Below are positions 50,038-58,416 of a stretch of DNA of 64,000 nucleotides, one piece after another. The translations under genes were made by a program, and so were the position numbers. Source of the DNA: JAHCHG01 sp965214585. Its GTDB lineage: Bacteria; Acidobacteriota; Blastocatellia; Pyrinomonadales; Pyrinomonadaceae. Position 1 is the first letter of the stretch. Each line of letters starts with the position of its first letter. The stretch spans positions 1-64,000 of the forward strand of contig OZ243957.1 of the NCBI GenBank assembly GCA_965214585.1. The letters run 5' to 3'. Below the pieces are notes generated by a model. That model saw nothing but the letters and a program-made list of their open reading frames with translations. It was not told the DNA's origin and did not search any database.

Positions 50038-51237
50038 TTAAACCACAACCGGCAAATCTCTATCAATCGCCGGAACTTCTTCCGTGTCAATCGGCTCGAA
50101 TTTCAAGGATTCCTTGAGCGCGTGAATCGCAACTTCAAGCTGCTCGTCGTCCGGCTCTTGCGTCGTGATATTTTGCAGCCAAAGACCGGGAATGGTCATA
50201 AATTTGAAAACCGCGCTCGATTCTTTTTTTGCGGCGTAGCGGATAATTTCATACGAAAGCCCCGCAACAAGCGGCATCAGAGCGATTCGCACGACTAAGT
50301 TAAGCCACAGCGCGTCGAATTTTATCACCGAAAACAAAACGATTGCGACGAGCATCACGACCATCAAAAACGAAGTTCCGCAGCGCGGATGCTGACGTTT
50401 TTGCACGAGAGCGTTTTTAACCGTCAAATCCAAATCCTTTTCCCACGCAAAAACCGTTTTGTGTTCCGCGCCGTGATATTCAAAAACGCGGCGAATGTCG
50501 CGCAAATATGACATTGTAAAAATCATCACGACAAAAAAGAACATCCGAATCAAGCCGTCAACCAAGTTAAAAGCGATCCACGAATCCGGCTTTATTTCCC
50601 AGACATACGCCACAAACGATTGCCACCAACCAGCCGCCGACGCAATCGCCGGTGCTTCCGCCCAGCCGAGTGCAATAAACAAAACATTCGTCAAAATAAG
50701 CGGCGCGACGATAAACAGCGCGATATTAAACAGCAGCGCAAACACAATCGAACCAACCGCGCCCGCCGCTTGTGAAGCGTTTTTCTTGGTTTTAACCGTT
50801 TCCGTGTCGTCTTCCGGCAAAGTCATTTTCGCCCGCGCTTTCGTAAAATTCTCGTCAAAAGTCCCGTCCGCCAAAACTTCTTCGGCTGCAAATTCGCCCG
50901 CTTTCTCGCGTGCTTCCTGCTCGTCCATATCGTCCTGAGCAACTCCGGCGGAATAATTCAAAGCCTTGATTCCCAAAGCCATTGACTGAATCAACGTCGC
51001 GCCACCGCGAAGGATCGGAAAATCGAGCCATTTATATTTTTCGCTCCACTTAGGCAAAACTTCCGCCGTGTGAACAATCGTCCCGTCGGACTTGCGGCAG
51101 GCAATCGCATAAGCATTCGGCGTTCTCATCATCACGCCTTCCATCACGGCTTGACCGCCGACAATTAAATCTTTCTGTGCGCTCAACACGACATTCAAAA
51201 AGAACCCGATCTTTCGTCGCCTGTTTGTTTTTTTCAT
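50038..51237 (-). CDS. yqhQ: DUF1385/YqhQ-family membrane protein
   Basis: A 399-residue inner-membrane protein. The family signature IVGGQAVMEGVMMRTPNAYAIACRKSDGTIV is near residue 25, followed by ILRGGATLIQSMALGIKALNYSA. About five membrane segments follow, with the conserved FEYHGAEHKTVFAWE and QKRQHPRCGTSFL, whose His, Glu and Cys residues suggest metal binding. The function is unknown, although the gene is widely found next to rpmE and prfA, as here. An insertion of ~60 charged residues (DDMDEQEAREKAGEFAAEEV...) lies between the first block and the membrane part. Confidence 0.9.
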   Translation of the reverse strand: MKKTNRRRKIGFFLNVVLSAQKDLIVGGQAVMEGVMMRTPNAYAIACRKSDGTIVHTAEVLPKWSEKYKWLDFPILRGGATLIQSMALGIKALNYSAGVAQDDMDEQEAREKAGEFAAEEVLADGTFDENFTKARAKMTLPEDDTETVKTKKNASQAAGAVGSIVFALLFNIALFIVAPLILTNVLFIALGWAEAPAIASAAGWWQSFVAYVWEIKPDSWIAFNLVDGLIRMFFFVVMIFTMSYLRDIRRVFEYHGAEHKTVFAWEKDLDLTVKNALVQKRQHPRCGTSFLMVVMLVAIVLFSVIKFDALWLNLVVRIALMPLVAGLSYEIIRYAAKKESSAVFKFMTIPGLWLQNITTQEPDDEQLEVAIHALKESLKFEPIDTEEVPAIDRDLPVVV

Positions 51238-51466
51238 AGATTTTTCTCGATTAAAAATTTTATGTTTTCTATTTTTTATAGATTGAAATTCTACTTATAA
51301 AGATGTCTATTTCAAACCAAAATCCAAACAAAATTGAAAAACGCCGCGCTTTTTATTTCCGATACTTCCCAAACGAGTTTTCACACTTCGAGAACACGGC
51401 GCAAAAAGCGTGGCGTTAAATTTTATTCAGCTAATATAAATTTGAATATAAATTCATAAAAATAAT

Positions 51467-51600
51467 GACTGGAGCGCAAGCGTCCCGCTTGCAACCGTCG
51501 CGCAAGCGGCGGAAAATCGTTGAGTATCGGGCAGTTTAGAGTTCTAACGGCTTTTTCGCGCTCACGCGCTCATTACAAGCGGGACGCTTGCGCTCCAGTC
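51467..51600. mobile_element. 133-base MITE-like element, copy B
   Basis: A 134-base copy, opposite in orientation to copies A and C, starting eight bases beyond the rpmE stop. It is close to the exact reverse complement of copy C at 52233-52366. The rest of the 370-base gap to yqhQ contains nothing I recognise. Confidence 0.9.
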
Positions 51601-51607
51601 AAAAAAA

Positions 51608-51850
51608 TTATTCAGCAGTCGCTTCGGCAGTTTCAGCCGTTTTTGCCGCGCCGCGAGCATAACGCTTGTTAAAGCGGTCAACACGACCAGCCGTGTCAAC
51701 CAATTTTTGCTTGCCCGTAAAAAACGGATGGCATTCCGAGCAGATTTCAATGCCCAAATCTTCGCCCATTGTCGAGCGCGTTTGAAAAGAATTTCCGCAC
51801 GCGCAGGTTACTGTAATTTCGTCGTAATTCGGATGTATTTCAGGTTTCAT
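51608..51850 (-). CDS. rpmE: Ribosomal protein bL31
   Basis: An 80-residue large-subunit protein. The zinc-binding form (C+) is shown by Cys16 and Cys18 in VTCACGNSF and Cys37 and Cys40 in IEICSECHPFFTGKQKLVDTAGRVDRFNKRY. A short alanine/threonine tail follows. It is the first gene of rpmE-yqhQ-prfA. MITE-like copies B and C lie on either side in opposite orientation. Confidence 0.96.
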   Translation of the reverse strand: MKPEIHPNYDEITVTCACGNSFQTRSTMGEDLGIEICSECHPFFTGKQKLVDTAGRVDRFNKRYARGAAKTAETAEATAE

Positions 51851-51952
51851 TATTTTAATGGTCTCCTATAATTGTAAAAATCGCGTTCTCAACGCAAACT
51901 TTAATGATACGTTTAGATTACAGTTTTAGTCAAACGGTTGGCTGTCTGCAAT

Positions 51953-52141
51953 TCAGGCTTCGGCAAAAACGCCGTAAAAATCTAAAATCTCCACGCTTAC
52001 GACGTTTTCATTTTCGTCGTAATTATAAATTACGCTGTTTTCATAGTCCATTTTTCCTCTCACCGAAGGTTTATCCGCAAAACGAATCAGCAGTAAATCA
52101 ACGTCTTTCTGATAATTTATTTTTATTATGTGTTTCGGCAT
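51953..52141 (-). CDS. DUF2283-like small protein
   Basis: A 62-residue protein from ATG 52141 (MPKHIIKINYQKDVDLLLIRF). The pattern 'INYQKDVDLLLIRFADKPSV...VIYNYDENENVVSVEILD' matches the DUF2283 small beta fold found in many environmental bacteria, often next to DUF4258-type proteins. No partner gene is present here. A longer frame to 52228 exists, but the family begins at this methionine. It lies between rpmE and copy C of the mobile repeat, so it may have been carried in with it. Confidence 0.72.
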   Translation of the reverse strand: MPKHIIKINYQKDVDLLLIRFADKPSVRGKMDYENSVIYNYDENENVVSVEILDFYGVFAEA

Positions 52142-52232
52142 TAAAATATTATCTGTTGATTTTACAATATCCAAAATCGTAAAGCGAGAATTTTGTTGAT
52201 TTAAAAAATTAGTGCGCCAATCATACATTTAG

Positions 52233-52366
52233 GACTGGAGCGCAAGCGTCCCGCTTGCAATGAGCGCGTGAGCGCGAAAAAGCCGTTAGAACTCTAAACT
52301 GCCCGATACTCAACGATTTTCCGCCGCTTGCGCGACGGTTGCAAGCGGGACGCTTGCGCTCCAGTC
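52233..52366. mobile_element. 133-base MITE-like element, copy C
   Basis: Inverted ends start GACTGGAGCGCAAGCGTCCC. The interior differs from copy A at a moderate number of positions but is almost perfectly complementary to copy B. The outer right flank (TTTTTTCGGTATTCATTTTT) resembles the ends of the 9211-9408 element. Confidence 0.9.
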
Positions 52367-52420
52367 TGCTCCGCATTTTTTCGGTATTCATTTTTCAAAC
52401 AATATTATCAAGCTGAAATA

Positions 52421-53590
52421 TTATCTTAATAGATTTTCGAGCGTCTGATTCTCGATTCCGTAAAACTCTTTGATTGATTCTATCTGATTTCCAAGTCTTT
52501 CAACGTCAACTTCTTTTCCGTGTTTCGTCCCGACGATCATATTATTTTTCGGCGTGTGTTCGGTGGCGATAAACTCGAAAAGTTTCGTTTTGTAGCCGCT
52601 TTTTTCCAAAAGCAGAGCGCGAAGTCCGTCGGTCAAAGTTTCGGCTTCGCGTTCGAGCATTACGCCGTGTTTTAAGATTCCTCTGAACATTTCGGGCGAT
52701 TTTATCTGCGGGCGGATTTCCTGATGACAGCACGGAGCGCAGACGATCAAATCGGCTTCGTGGCGGATTCCTTTGAAAATCGCTTCGTCCGTCGCCGTAT
52801 TGCAGGCGTGAAGCGCGATCAAAATATCTACGTCCTGCAAATCGTAATCACCGATTGAACCGTGAACAAACTGCAAATCGTCAAATCCGCAAGTTTTCGC
52901 AATTCCGTTGCAAAGTTCGACCAACTCCCGTTTCGTATCAACGCCGACAACTTTTACGTCAATTTTTTTCGTATTCTTAAAATAATCGTAAGCCGCAAAA
53001 GTCAGATAACCTTTACCCGAACCCATATCAACAATTTTTATTTCCTTCCGTTCGACAAGCGGCGAATTTTCGACGAGTTTTCCCAAAGTTTCGACGAATT
53101 TGTTGATCTGTTTCCATTTATCACGCTGTTTTGCGCGAATTTTTCCTTCGTCGGTAACAATGCCGAGAGCCTTCAAATAGAAATTATTTTTGCTGACGAG
53201 ATTTTCTTTTTTGCGATTGTGTTCAACATTCGGTTTCTGTTTAAACGTCGGTTTTGCAACATTTAAGCGCGATTTTCCTTTTTTGCCGACATCTAATTGA
53301 AAATCATTTTCCGTCGTAAAAAGATGCCCGCTGAAAAAATCCGCGCCCAAAACGCGCTTGATAATTTTCAAACCTTCGTTAAAATCATAATTTTTCACCG
53401 TATCGCGCGTGTCGTGGCGATATAAAAAGAAAAGCCTTGTGCCTTTTTTCGTTTTGACCAGACGCACTAAAATCTTTTGCAAATGCGCGTCCGCGCCTTT
53501 ATAATTGCCCAGAGTCATTTTGACAAAAGTTTCTTCGTGCAGACTTTTTGTAAATTCGCCGATAAATTTTTCGATATTTTCCGTCGCCAT
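52421..53590 (-). CDS. Class I SAM-dependent methyltransferase
   Basis: A 389-residue protein. The N-terminal ~140 residues form a separate lysine-rich domain (RLVKTKKGTRLFFLYRHDTRDTVKNYDFNEG). The Rossmann-type methyltransferase follows, with motif I IVDMGSGKGYLTFAAYDYF (residue ~195), acidic residue motif II (VVGVDTKRELV), and IALHACNTATDEAIF...ADLIVCAPCCHQEIRP. The LHACNTATDEA and PCCHQE motifs mark the Methyltransf_32 family, thought to act on RNA or protein; the substrate is unknown. Its start is 18 bases from that of the divergent DinB gene. Confidence 0.87.
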   Translation of the reverse strand: MATENIEKFIGEFTKSLHEETFVKMTLGNYKGADAHLQKILVRLVKTKKGTRLFFLYRHDTRDTVKNYDFNEGLKIIKRVLGADFFSGHLFTTENDFQLDVGKKGKSRLNVAKPTFKQKPNVEHNRKKENLVSKNNFYLKALGIVTDEGKIRAKQRDKWKQINKFVETLGKLVENSPLVERKEIKIVDMGSGKGYLTFAAYDYFKNTKKIDVKVVGVDTKRELVELCNGIAKTCGFDDLQFVHGSIGDYDLQDVDILIALHACNTATDEAIFKGIRHEADLIVCAPCCHQEIRPQIKSPEMFRGILKHGVMLEREAETLTDGLRALLLEKSGYKTKLFEFIATEHTPKNNMIVGTKHGKEVDVERLGNQIESIKEFYGIENQTLENLLR

Positions 53591-53608
53591 AATTTGAGAA
53601 TATAAAAG

Positions 53609-54094
53609 ATGAACACAGATAACAATTCAATCAGGAAAGAAGATTTTTCGGGCAGCATTATTCGCTTTTTGCGCGAAACTTTTGAAGGCACTACGCCTGA
53701 CGGCAACAGTTTTATAGACAAAGGAACGGGAATTTTCGACACAATTGGGAAAATTTCAGCCGCAGACGCTTCAAAATCAATCGGCAAAAACGACGCGGGA
53801 ATCGCCGCGCATCTCGAACACGCGAGATTTTATCTTGTTGTATTGCTTGAGTTTATCGAAGGCAGAACAGAAAAAGTTGATTGGAGCGAAAGTTGGTCGG
53901 TGAAAAATGTCGGCGAAACGGAATGGGATTTGTTAAAGGAAAATTTGCGAAGTGAATACGCAAAAGTTACCGAAAAATTTCAGACAATCGAAACTTGGGA
54001 CGACGATAAAATCAGCGACGCGCTTGGAATCGTCGTTCACACGGCTTATCATTTGGGCGCGATTCGGCAGATTTTGAAGACAGTTAGCGGTTAG
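53609..54094 (+). CDS. DinB-superfamily protein
   Basis: A 161-residue four-helix protein. The metal-binding histidines expected for DinB/YfiT folds appear in AAHLEHARFYLVVLLEF (residue ~72) and HTAYHLGAIRQIL near the C terminus. Members are thiol-dependent transferases or of unknown function. The last residues (KTVSG) and the stop codon are encoded inside a 7-base repeat array (54081-54115). Confidence 0.82.
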   Translation: MNTDNNSIRKEDFSGSIIRFLRETFEGTTPDGNSFIDKGTGIFDTIGKISAADASKSIGKNDAGIAAHLEHARFYLVVLLEFIEGRTEKVDWSESWSVKNVGETEWDLLKENLRSEYAKVTEKFQTIETWDDDKISDALGIVVHTAYHLGAIRQILKTVSG

Positions 54095-54115
54095 CTGTAA
54101 GCCGTTAGCAGTTTT
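54081..54115. repeat. 7-base tandem array across the dinB-like stop codon
   Basis: Five units of consensus CVGTTAG (CAGTTAG, CGGTTAG, CTGTAAG, CCGTTAG, CAGTTTT). The second unit supplies the TAG stop at 54092-54094. Confidence 0.88.
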
Positions 54116-54140
54116 TGTTAAATTTTGAAATTATATGAGA

Positions 54141-54247
54141 AGAAATATTTTTACAGGGATAGAGGGGATGGACAAGGATATTTTAAAGAGCAGTTGATTA
54201 AAGTTTTTTATCCTATTCATCCCCTCTATCCCTGTAAAAATATTTCT
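54141..54247. repeat. Long inverted repeat
   Basis: AGAAATATTTTTACAGGGAT, continuing AGAGGGGATG, is mirrored at 54219-54247 around a ~48-base loop. It forms a near-perfect ~29-base stem between the DinB and VOC genes. Confidence 0.82.
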
Positions 54248-54285
54248 TGTATTCTCAATCTTATAGCTTTGAAGATTAAAAAAAT

Positions 54286-54702
54286 ATGAAAAATTTATTT
54301 CACTTGGCGTTTCCCGTTGATGATTTGGAAAAAGCCAGAGAATTTTACGGCGGAATTTTAGAATGCGAAGAAGGCAGGAGTTCGGACGAATGGATTGATT
54401 TCAGTTTATTCGGACATCAAATCGTCACGCATCTCGCGCCCGAAGCGGCGGGCGTAAAGCATCGCAATGAAGTTGACGCGGATGCCGTTCCCGTTCCGCA
54501 TTTCGGGATTTTGCTTGAGATGGAAGATTGGAAAAATTTCGCCGAAAAACTGAAATCCAAAGGCATTAAATTTATCATCGAACCGAAAATCCGCTTCAAA
54601 GGCGAAATCGGCGAACAGGCGACGATGTTTTTTCTCGATCCTGCGGGAAACGCGCTTGAATTCAAAGGTTTTAGAGATTTTTCGCAGATTTTTGCAAAAT
54701 GA
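54286..54702 (+). CDS. VOC-superfamily (glyoxalase/dioxygenase) protein
   Basis: A 138-residue protein with the paired beta-alpha-beta modules of the vicinal oxygen chelate fold: FHLAFPVDDLEKAREFYGGILECEEGRSSDEWIDFSLFGHQIVTHL at the N terminus and HFGILLEMEDWKNFAEKLKSKGIKFIIEP...MFFLDPAGNALEFKGF at the C terminus. His6, Glu and His positions for metal binding are present. Many such proteins are lyases or resistance proteins; the substrate is unknown. Confidence 0.85.
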   Translation: MKNLFHLAFPVDDLEKAREFYGGILECEEGRSSDEWIDFSLFGHQIVTHLAPEAAGVKHRNEVDADAVPVPHFGILLEMEDWKNFAEKLKSKGIKFIIEPKIRFKGEIGEQATMFFLDPAGNALEFKGFRDFSQIFAK

Positions 54703-54709
54703 TATTTTG

Positions 54710-54855
54710 ACGGAACGCCGTCCATCTTGGCGGCAACAAACGCGAATGCGTTTGAGCGAAGTTTATCAACTTTAAATTTTACTTGTAACTTAATTATTTG
54801 CCGAATCGGTTTTCGCGCTGTGCGCTCATAGCCGCCAAGATGGACGGCGTTCCGT
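54710..54855. repeat. Perfect 25-base inverted repeat with 96-base loop
   Basis: ACGGAACGCCGTCCATCTTG, continuing GCGGC (54710-54734), has its exact reverse complement at 54831-54855. The element fills the gap between the VOC and deacetylase genes. The loop has a hairpin-prone right half (GCGCTGTGCGC). The stem ends share GCCGCCAAGATGGACGGCGT-type words with other REP-like elements. Confidence 0.88.
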
Positions 54856-54870
54856 TTTATAAAATAAATT

Positions 54871-55815
54871 ATGAAATATATTACGCTTTTGTTCTGCATC
54901 ATTTTTTCGACATTGATTATCAACGCACAAAGTAAACAGAGATTTATCGCCGTTACGATTGACGATTTGCCGGTTGTGGCGAAAAACAGCGATTTGAAAA
55001 CTCGGCAGGAAATCACGAAAAAGTTGCTGAAACACATTAAACGAGCGAAAATTCCGGCAATCGGATTTGTCAATGAAATCAAACTTTACAAAGACGAAAC
55101 AAGAAACGAAGCCGAAATTGATTTATTGCGCGAATGGACGAAGGCGGATTTGGAACTCGGAAATCATACGTTTTCGCATTTGAGTTTGAATACGAATCCG
55201 CTCGAAAAGTATGAAGCGGAAATTTTGAAAGGCGAAATTATCACGAAGGAATTGCTGAAAACAAAGGGCTTAAAGATGCGTTATTTTCGTCATCCGTATT
55301 TGCAGACGGGTTTGGATTTGGAAACGAAGGCAAAATTAAACGAGTTTTTAGCCGAACACGATTACACGATTGCGCCAGTTTCGATTGATAACGGAGATTG
55401 GATTTTCGCACGCGCTTACGATAATGCCATTGAGAAAAATGACGCGAAATTGAAAAAGCAGATCGGCGCGGCGTATATTCCGTATTTTGAAGCGAAAATG
55501 GATTATTGGGAACGCCAATCGGTGAAACTTTTCGGACGCGAAATCAAACAGATTTTATTGATTCACGCCAATTCGATAAATGCCGATTATCTGGACGACC
55601 TCGCAAAAATGCTCGAAAAGCGCGATTACAAATTTATAACTTTGGAAGAAGCGTTGAAAGACGAAGCGTATAAACTGCCCGATACTTTCGTAAAAAACGC
55701 CGGAATTTCGTGGCTTCATCGTTGGGCTTTGGAAAAAGGCAGAGAAAATGTTTTGCCGAATGAGCCGCGCGTTCCCGAATTCGTGATGAAAGCGGCGGAA
55801 GTTGATTCGGAATAA
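54871..55815 (+). CDS. Exported polysaccharide deacetylase-family protein
   Basis: A 314-residue protein with a signal peptide (MKYITLLFCIIFSTLIINAQ). NodB-type motifs are visible: VTIDDLPVV (the base Asp and metal Asp), GNHTFSHLS (HxxxH metal site), and RHPYLQTG (motif 3-like arginine). The C-terminal half is longer than in peptidoglycan deacetylases and contains LIHANSINADYLDDL. It would remove N-acetyl groups from a glycan outside the cytoplasm. Its TAA stop directly abuts the ATG of the next gene. Confidence 0.85.
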   Translation: MKYITLLFCIIFSTLIINAQSKQRFIAVTIDDLPVVAKNSDLKTRQEITKKLLKHIKRAKIPAIGFVNEIKLYKDETRNEAEIDLLREWTKADLELGNHTFSHLSLNTNPLEKYEAEILKGEIITKELLKTKGLKMRYFRHPYLQTGLDLETKAKLNEFLAEHDYTIAPVSIDNGDWIFARAYDNAIEKNDAKLKKQIGAAYIPYFEAKMDYWERQSVKLFGREIKQILLIHANSINADYLDDLAKMLEKRDYKFITLEEALKDEAYKLPDTFVKNAGISWLHRWALEKGRENVLPNEPRVPEFVMKAAEVDSE

Positions 55816-55850
55816 ATGAAAACCAAAAACCAAAATCTAAAATCCAAAAT
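55816..55850. repeat. 7-base tandem array forming the start of a coding sequence
   Basis: Five 7-base units (ATGAAAA, CCAAAAA, CCAAAAT, CTAAAAT, CCAAAAT) include the ATG start codon and the first eleven codons of the oxidoreductase gene. Confidence 0.85.
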
Positions 55851-57033
55851 TCTCATAATTGGCGGCGGCGTTGTCGGCGCGAGCGTGGCATATCATTTGA
55901 CCGAACGGGGCGAAAAAGACGTTTTAATTTTGGAGCGCGAAATGATTCAGGGTTTGGGTTCGACGGGAAAAGCGACGGGCGGCGTGCGGGCGCAGTTTGA
56001 AACGGAAATAAATATCAAAATGTCGAAATATTCGCTCGAATTTTTTGCCAATTGCGATTTTGATTCGGGTTATGAGCCGCGCGGTTATCTGTTTTTTGTC
56101 ACAAGCGAAAACGGTTTGGATTATTTGAAGCGAAATGTTGAAAAACAAAAATCGCTTGGCGTAAAAGATGTTGAAATTGTTGATAAACAAACGATTTCGG
56201 AGATTTGCCCGATTTTGAATTGCAAAGACATCGCGGGCGGAACTTTCGGCGCGTCCGATGGTTTTATAAATCCGCTTGCCGTAATGCGCGGGTTTACGAA
56301 AAAAGCGTTGGAAAACGGCGCGAAAATTGAGTTTGAAACAGAAGTCTTAAAAATCGAAACGAAAAGCGGAAAAATCGTCGCGGTTGAAACTAACAAAGGC
56401 AGAATCGAGTGCGAAAAACTCGTCATTTGTTCGGGCGCGTGGGTGCGGAAATTGACGCGAACCGCCGAAATTGATTTGCCCGTCGAACCGTTAAAACGTC
56501 AAATTGTGTGGGCGAAAAGCGAAAAGGCTTTGCCGCAAAATCTGCCGATGGTAATTGATCTGGAAACGGGTTTTCATTTTCGCCCCGCGAGAGATTGGAA
56601 CGCCGGCATCTTGCCGGCAATGAGCGCACAGCGCGAAAAAATCGCTAATAACGAAATACTTTTCGCTTACCCCGAAAAGGATGAAAAACCGTCTTTCGAT
56701 ACGAATTTCAACGAATCTTTTGTCGAAAAAGTTTACGAACGCGCAAAACACCGCTCGCCTTTTTTATTTGAAACAAAACCGATCTTAGAAAAATGCCGCG
56801 CGGGACTTTACGCGAACACGCCCGATCATCACGCAATTTTGGGCGGCTGTGCGGTTGAAAATTTATATTTTGCCGTCGGTTTTTCCGGTCACGGCGTGAT
56901 GCACTCACCCGCGACGGGACGCGCTTTGAGCGAAATCATTTTGGACGGCGAAGCAAAATTTTTGGACGTTTCATCTTTGAGTTTGGAAAGATTTGCGAAG
57001 GGCGAACTGCTTCACGAAACGGCGTTTATTTAA
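55816..57033 (+). CDS. FAD-dependent DAO-family oxidoreductase
   Basis: A 405-residue flavoenzyme of the D-amino-acid/glycine/sarcosine oxidase-like family. The N-terminal FAD motif is ILIIGGGVVGASVAYHLTERGEKDVLILERE, with TGKATGGVRAQFETEINIKMSKYS (sarcosine-oxidase beta-like), and the C-terminal CDS contains NTPDHHAILGG and AVGFSGHGVMHSPATGRALSEIIL. Two oddities: the first ~11 residues (MKTKNQNLKSK) are encoded by a 7-base array, and residues ~256-275 (NAGILPAMSAQREKIANNEI) are an in-frame insertion of a palindromic repeat between a beta strand and the normal ILFAYPE strand. Frame and motifs are otherwise intact. Confidence 0.88.
   Translation: MKTKNQNLKSKILIIGGGVVGASVAYHLTERGEKDVLILEREMIQGLGSTGKATGGVRAQFETEINIKMSKYSLEFFANCDFDSGYEPRGYLFFVTSENGLDYLKRNVEKQKSLGVKDVEIVDKQTISEICPILNCKDIAGGTFGASDGFINPLAVMRGFTKKALENGAKIEFETEVLKIETKSGKIVAVETNKGRIECEKLVICSGAWVRKLTRTAEIDLPVEPLKRQIVWAKSEKALPQNLPMVIDLETGFHFRPARDWNAGILPAMSAQREKIANNEILFAYPEKDEKPSFDTNFNESFVEKVYERAKHRSPFLFETKPILEKCRAGLYANTPDHHAILGGCAVENLYFAVGFSGHGVMHSPATGRALSEIILDGEAKFLDVSSLSLERFAKGELLHETAFI
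56596..56645. repeat. REP-like palindrome inserted in frame in a coding sequence
   Basis: The sequence GCCGGCATCTTGCCGGC (with AACGC before it) is followed by GAGCGCACAGCGC and AAAAATCGC, the hairpin vocabulary of the intergenic repeats here (for example TGAGCGC...GCGCGAAAAA in the 133-base elements). It lies within the FAD oxidoreductase gene and adds about 20 residues without breaking the frame. Confidence 0.75.
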
Positions 57034-57091
57034 CTCACCAAAATACTTTACCTCTTTGCGCCTTTGCGCCGGCGGCGTTAAAATTTCCGAT

Positions 57092-58039
57092 ATGAAAACA
57101 GCATTGATTTATCATCCGATTTACGAAAAACATAAAACGGGAATCGGGCATCCCGAAACGCCGAAGCGTTATGAAGTGATTATGAACGCGCTCGAAGCGG
57201 ACGCGCAGCTTTGGGAATCGCTTGTAAAAATTCAGCCGGAACAGGCTTCAAAAGGTTTGATTCAAGCGGCGCATACGAAAGAACATTTTAAAAAGGTCGC
57301 GCACGCTTTTGAGAACGGCGTGGAATATCTGGACGCGGATACGGTTGTTTCGATGCAGTCTTTTGATGCCGCCTTGTTCGGCGCGGGCGGCGCGTGTCGG
57401 GCGGTTGACGAGGTTTTGTCGGGCGCGGCGGACAACGCTTTTGTGGCGGTTCGTCCGCCGGGACATCACGCGACGGCGGAGAATGCGATGGGTTTTTGTC
57501 TTTTTAACAACGTCGCGGTGGCGGCGCGTTACGCGCAGAATAAATATGAAGAGATCGAGCGCGTAGCGATTGTTGATTGGGACGTGCATCACGGCAACGG
57601 AACGCAGGGAATTTTTTACAACGATCCGTCGGTTTATTTTTTCTCGATGCACCAATATCCTTGGTATCCGGGAACGGGTTCGCCGGGCGAAACGGGTTAC
57701 GGGCGCGGACTCGGTTCGACCTTGAATATTCCGGTCAAGGCGCACACCGAAGCGAAACAGCAAAAGCGTATGTTTGAAAACGCGCTCGAAGATATAAACC
57801 AAAATTTCAAACCCGATCTGATTTTTATTTCCGCCGGATTCGACGCGCATCATTCCGATCCGCTTGGGCAGTTAAAACTTGAAAATAACGGTTTTGCTTC
57901 GATGACAAAAGACGTTTTGGATTGGGCAAACGAAGTTTGCGGCGGGCGCGTCGTTTCGTGTCTGGAAGGCGGTTATAATCTGGAAACTTTGGGCGAAACG
58001 GTGAAAGCGCATATTGAGGCATTGAAAAAAAGTCAGTAG
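57092..58039 (+). CDS. Histone deacetylase-like amidohydrolase
   Basis: A 315-residue zinc amidohydrolase of the HDAC/acetylpolyamine amidohydrolase family. Diagnostic motifs are RPPGHHATAENAMGFCLFNNVAVAARYA (catalytic His pair), VDWDVHHGNGTQGIFY (zinc Asp and His), SAGFDAHHSDPLGQL (second zinc Asp) and LEGGYNLETL (transition-state region). Start at ATG 57092 (MKTALIYHPIYEKHKTGIGHPE) matches the family. A frame from 56993 overlaps the previous gene and reads unlike protein. In bacteria such enzymes act on acetylated polyamines or proteins; the substrate is unknown. Confidence 0.93.
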   Translation: MKTALIYHPIYEKHKTGIGHPETPKRYEVIMNALEADAQLWESLVKIQPEQASKGLIQAAHTKEHFKKVAHAFENGVEYLDADTVVSMQSFDAALFGAGGACRAVDEVLSGAADNAFVAVRPPGHHATAENAMGFCLFNNVAVAARYAQNKYEEIERVAIVDWDVHHGNGTQGIFYNDPSVYFFSMHQYPWYPGTGSPGETGYGRGLGSTLNIPVKAHTEAKQQKRMFENALEDINQNFKPDLIFISAGFDAHHSDPLGQLKLENNGFASMTKDVLDWANEVCGGRVVSCLEGGYNLETLGETVKAHIEALKKSQ

Positions 58040-58134
58040 CGTCAGCGTGAGCCGACGCGCCGATGCTGACAAAATCAATTTTTATGTTAAACTTTCCAGA
58101 ACGAGTTTAACTTAGCAAAAAGGAGAAAAGTGCG

Positions 58135-58416
58135 ATGCCGGAAGTTGAAATACCGTGTGTGCAGTGTAAAGAAATTTTTATCTTTACGGAAAAAGAGCAG
58201 CAGAAATTTTATCAGCAAAATCTGATGTCGCCGCAGAGATGTCCGAGTTGCCGTTCAAAAAAGTCGGCGAAAAGACCGGACGCGCCGAATCGCTACGAAA
58301 TCGTCTGCGATAATTGCGGCAGACACGATACCGTCCCGTTTCAACCGAAAGTCGGACGCTCGGTTTTGTGCAAAGATTGTCATAATGCGAAACGCTCGAA
58401 GTCTAAAATAGTTTAG
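58135..58416 (+). CDS. Small zinc-ribbon protein
   Basis: A 93-residue protein with two zinc sites: CVQCKEIFIFTEKEQQKFYQQN...CPSC (residues ~8-39) and CDNCGRHDTVPFQPKVGRSVLCKDC (residues ~58-83). The second half matches the CxxC-x17-CxxC ribbon in proteins annotated 'zinc-ribbon domain' in many environmental phyla. It may bind nucleic acid, but no partner is known. It has AAGGAG before ATG 58135. Confidence 0.82.
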   Translation: MPEVEIPCVQCKEIFIFTEKEQQKFYQQNLMSPQRCPSCRSKKSAKRPDAPNRYEIVCDNCGRHDTVPFQPKVGRSVLCKDCHNAKRSKSKIV

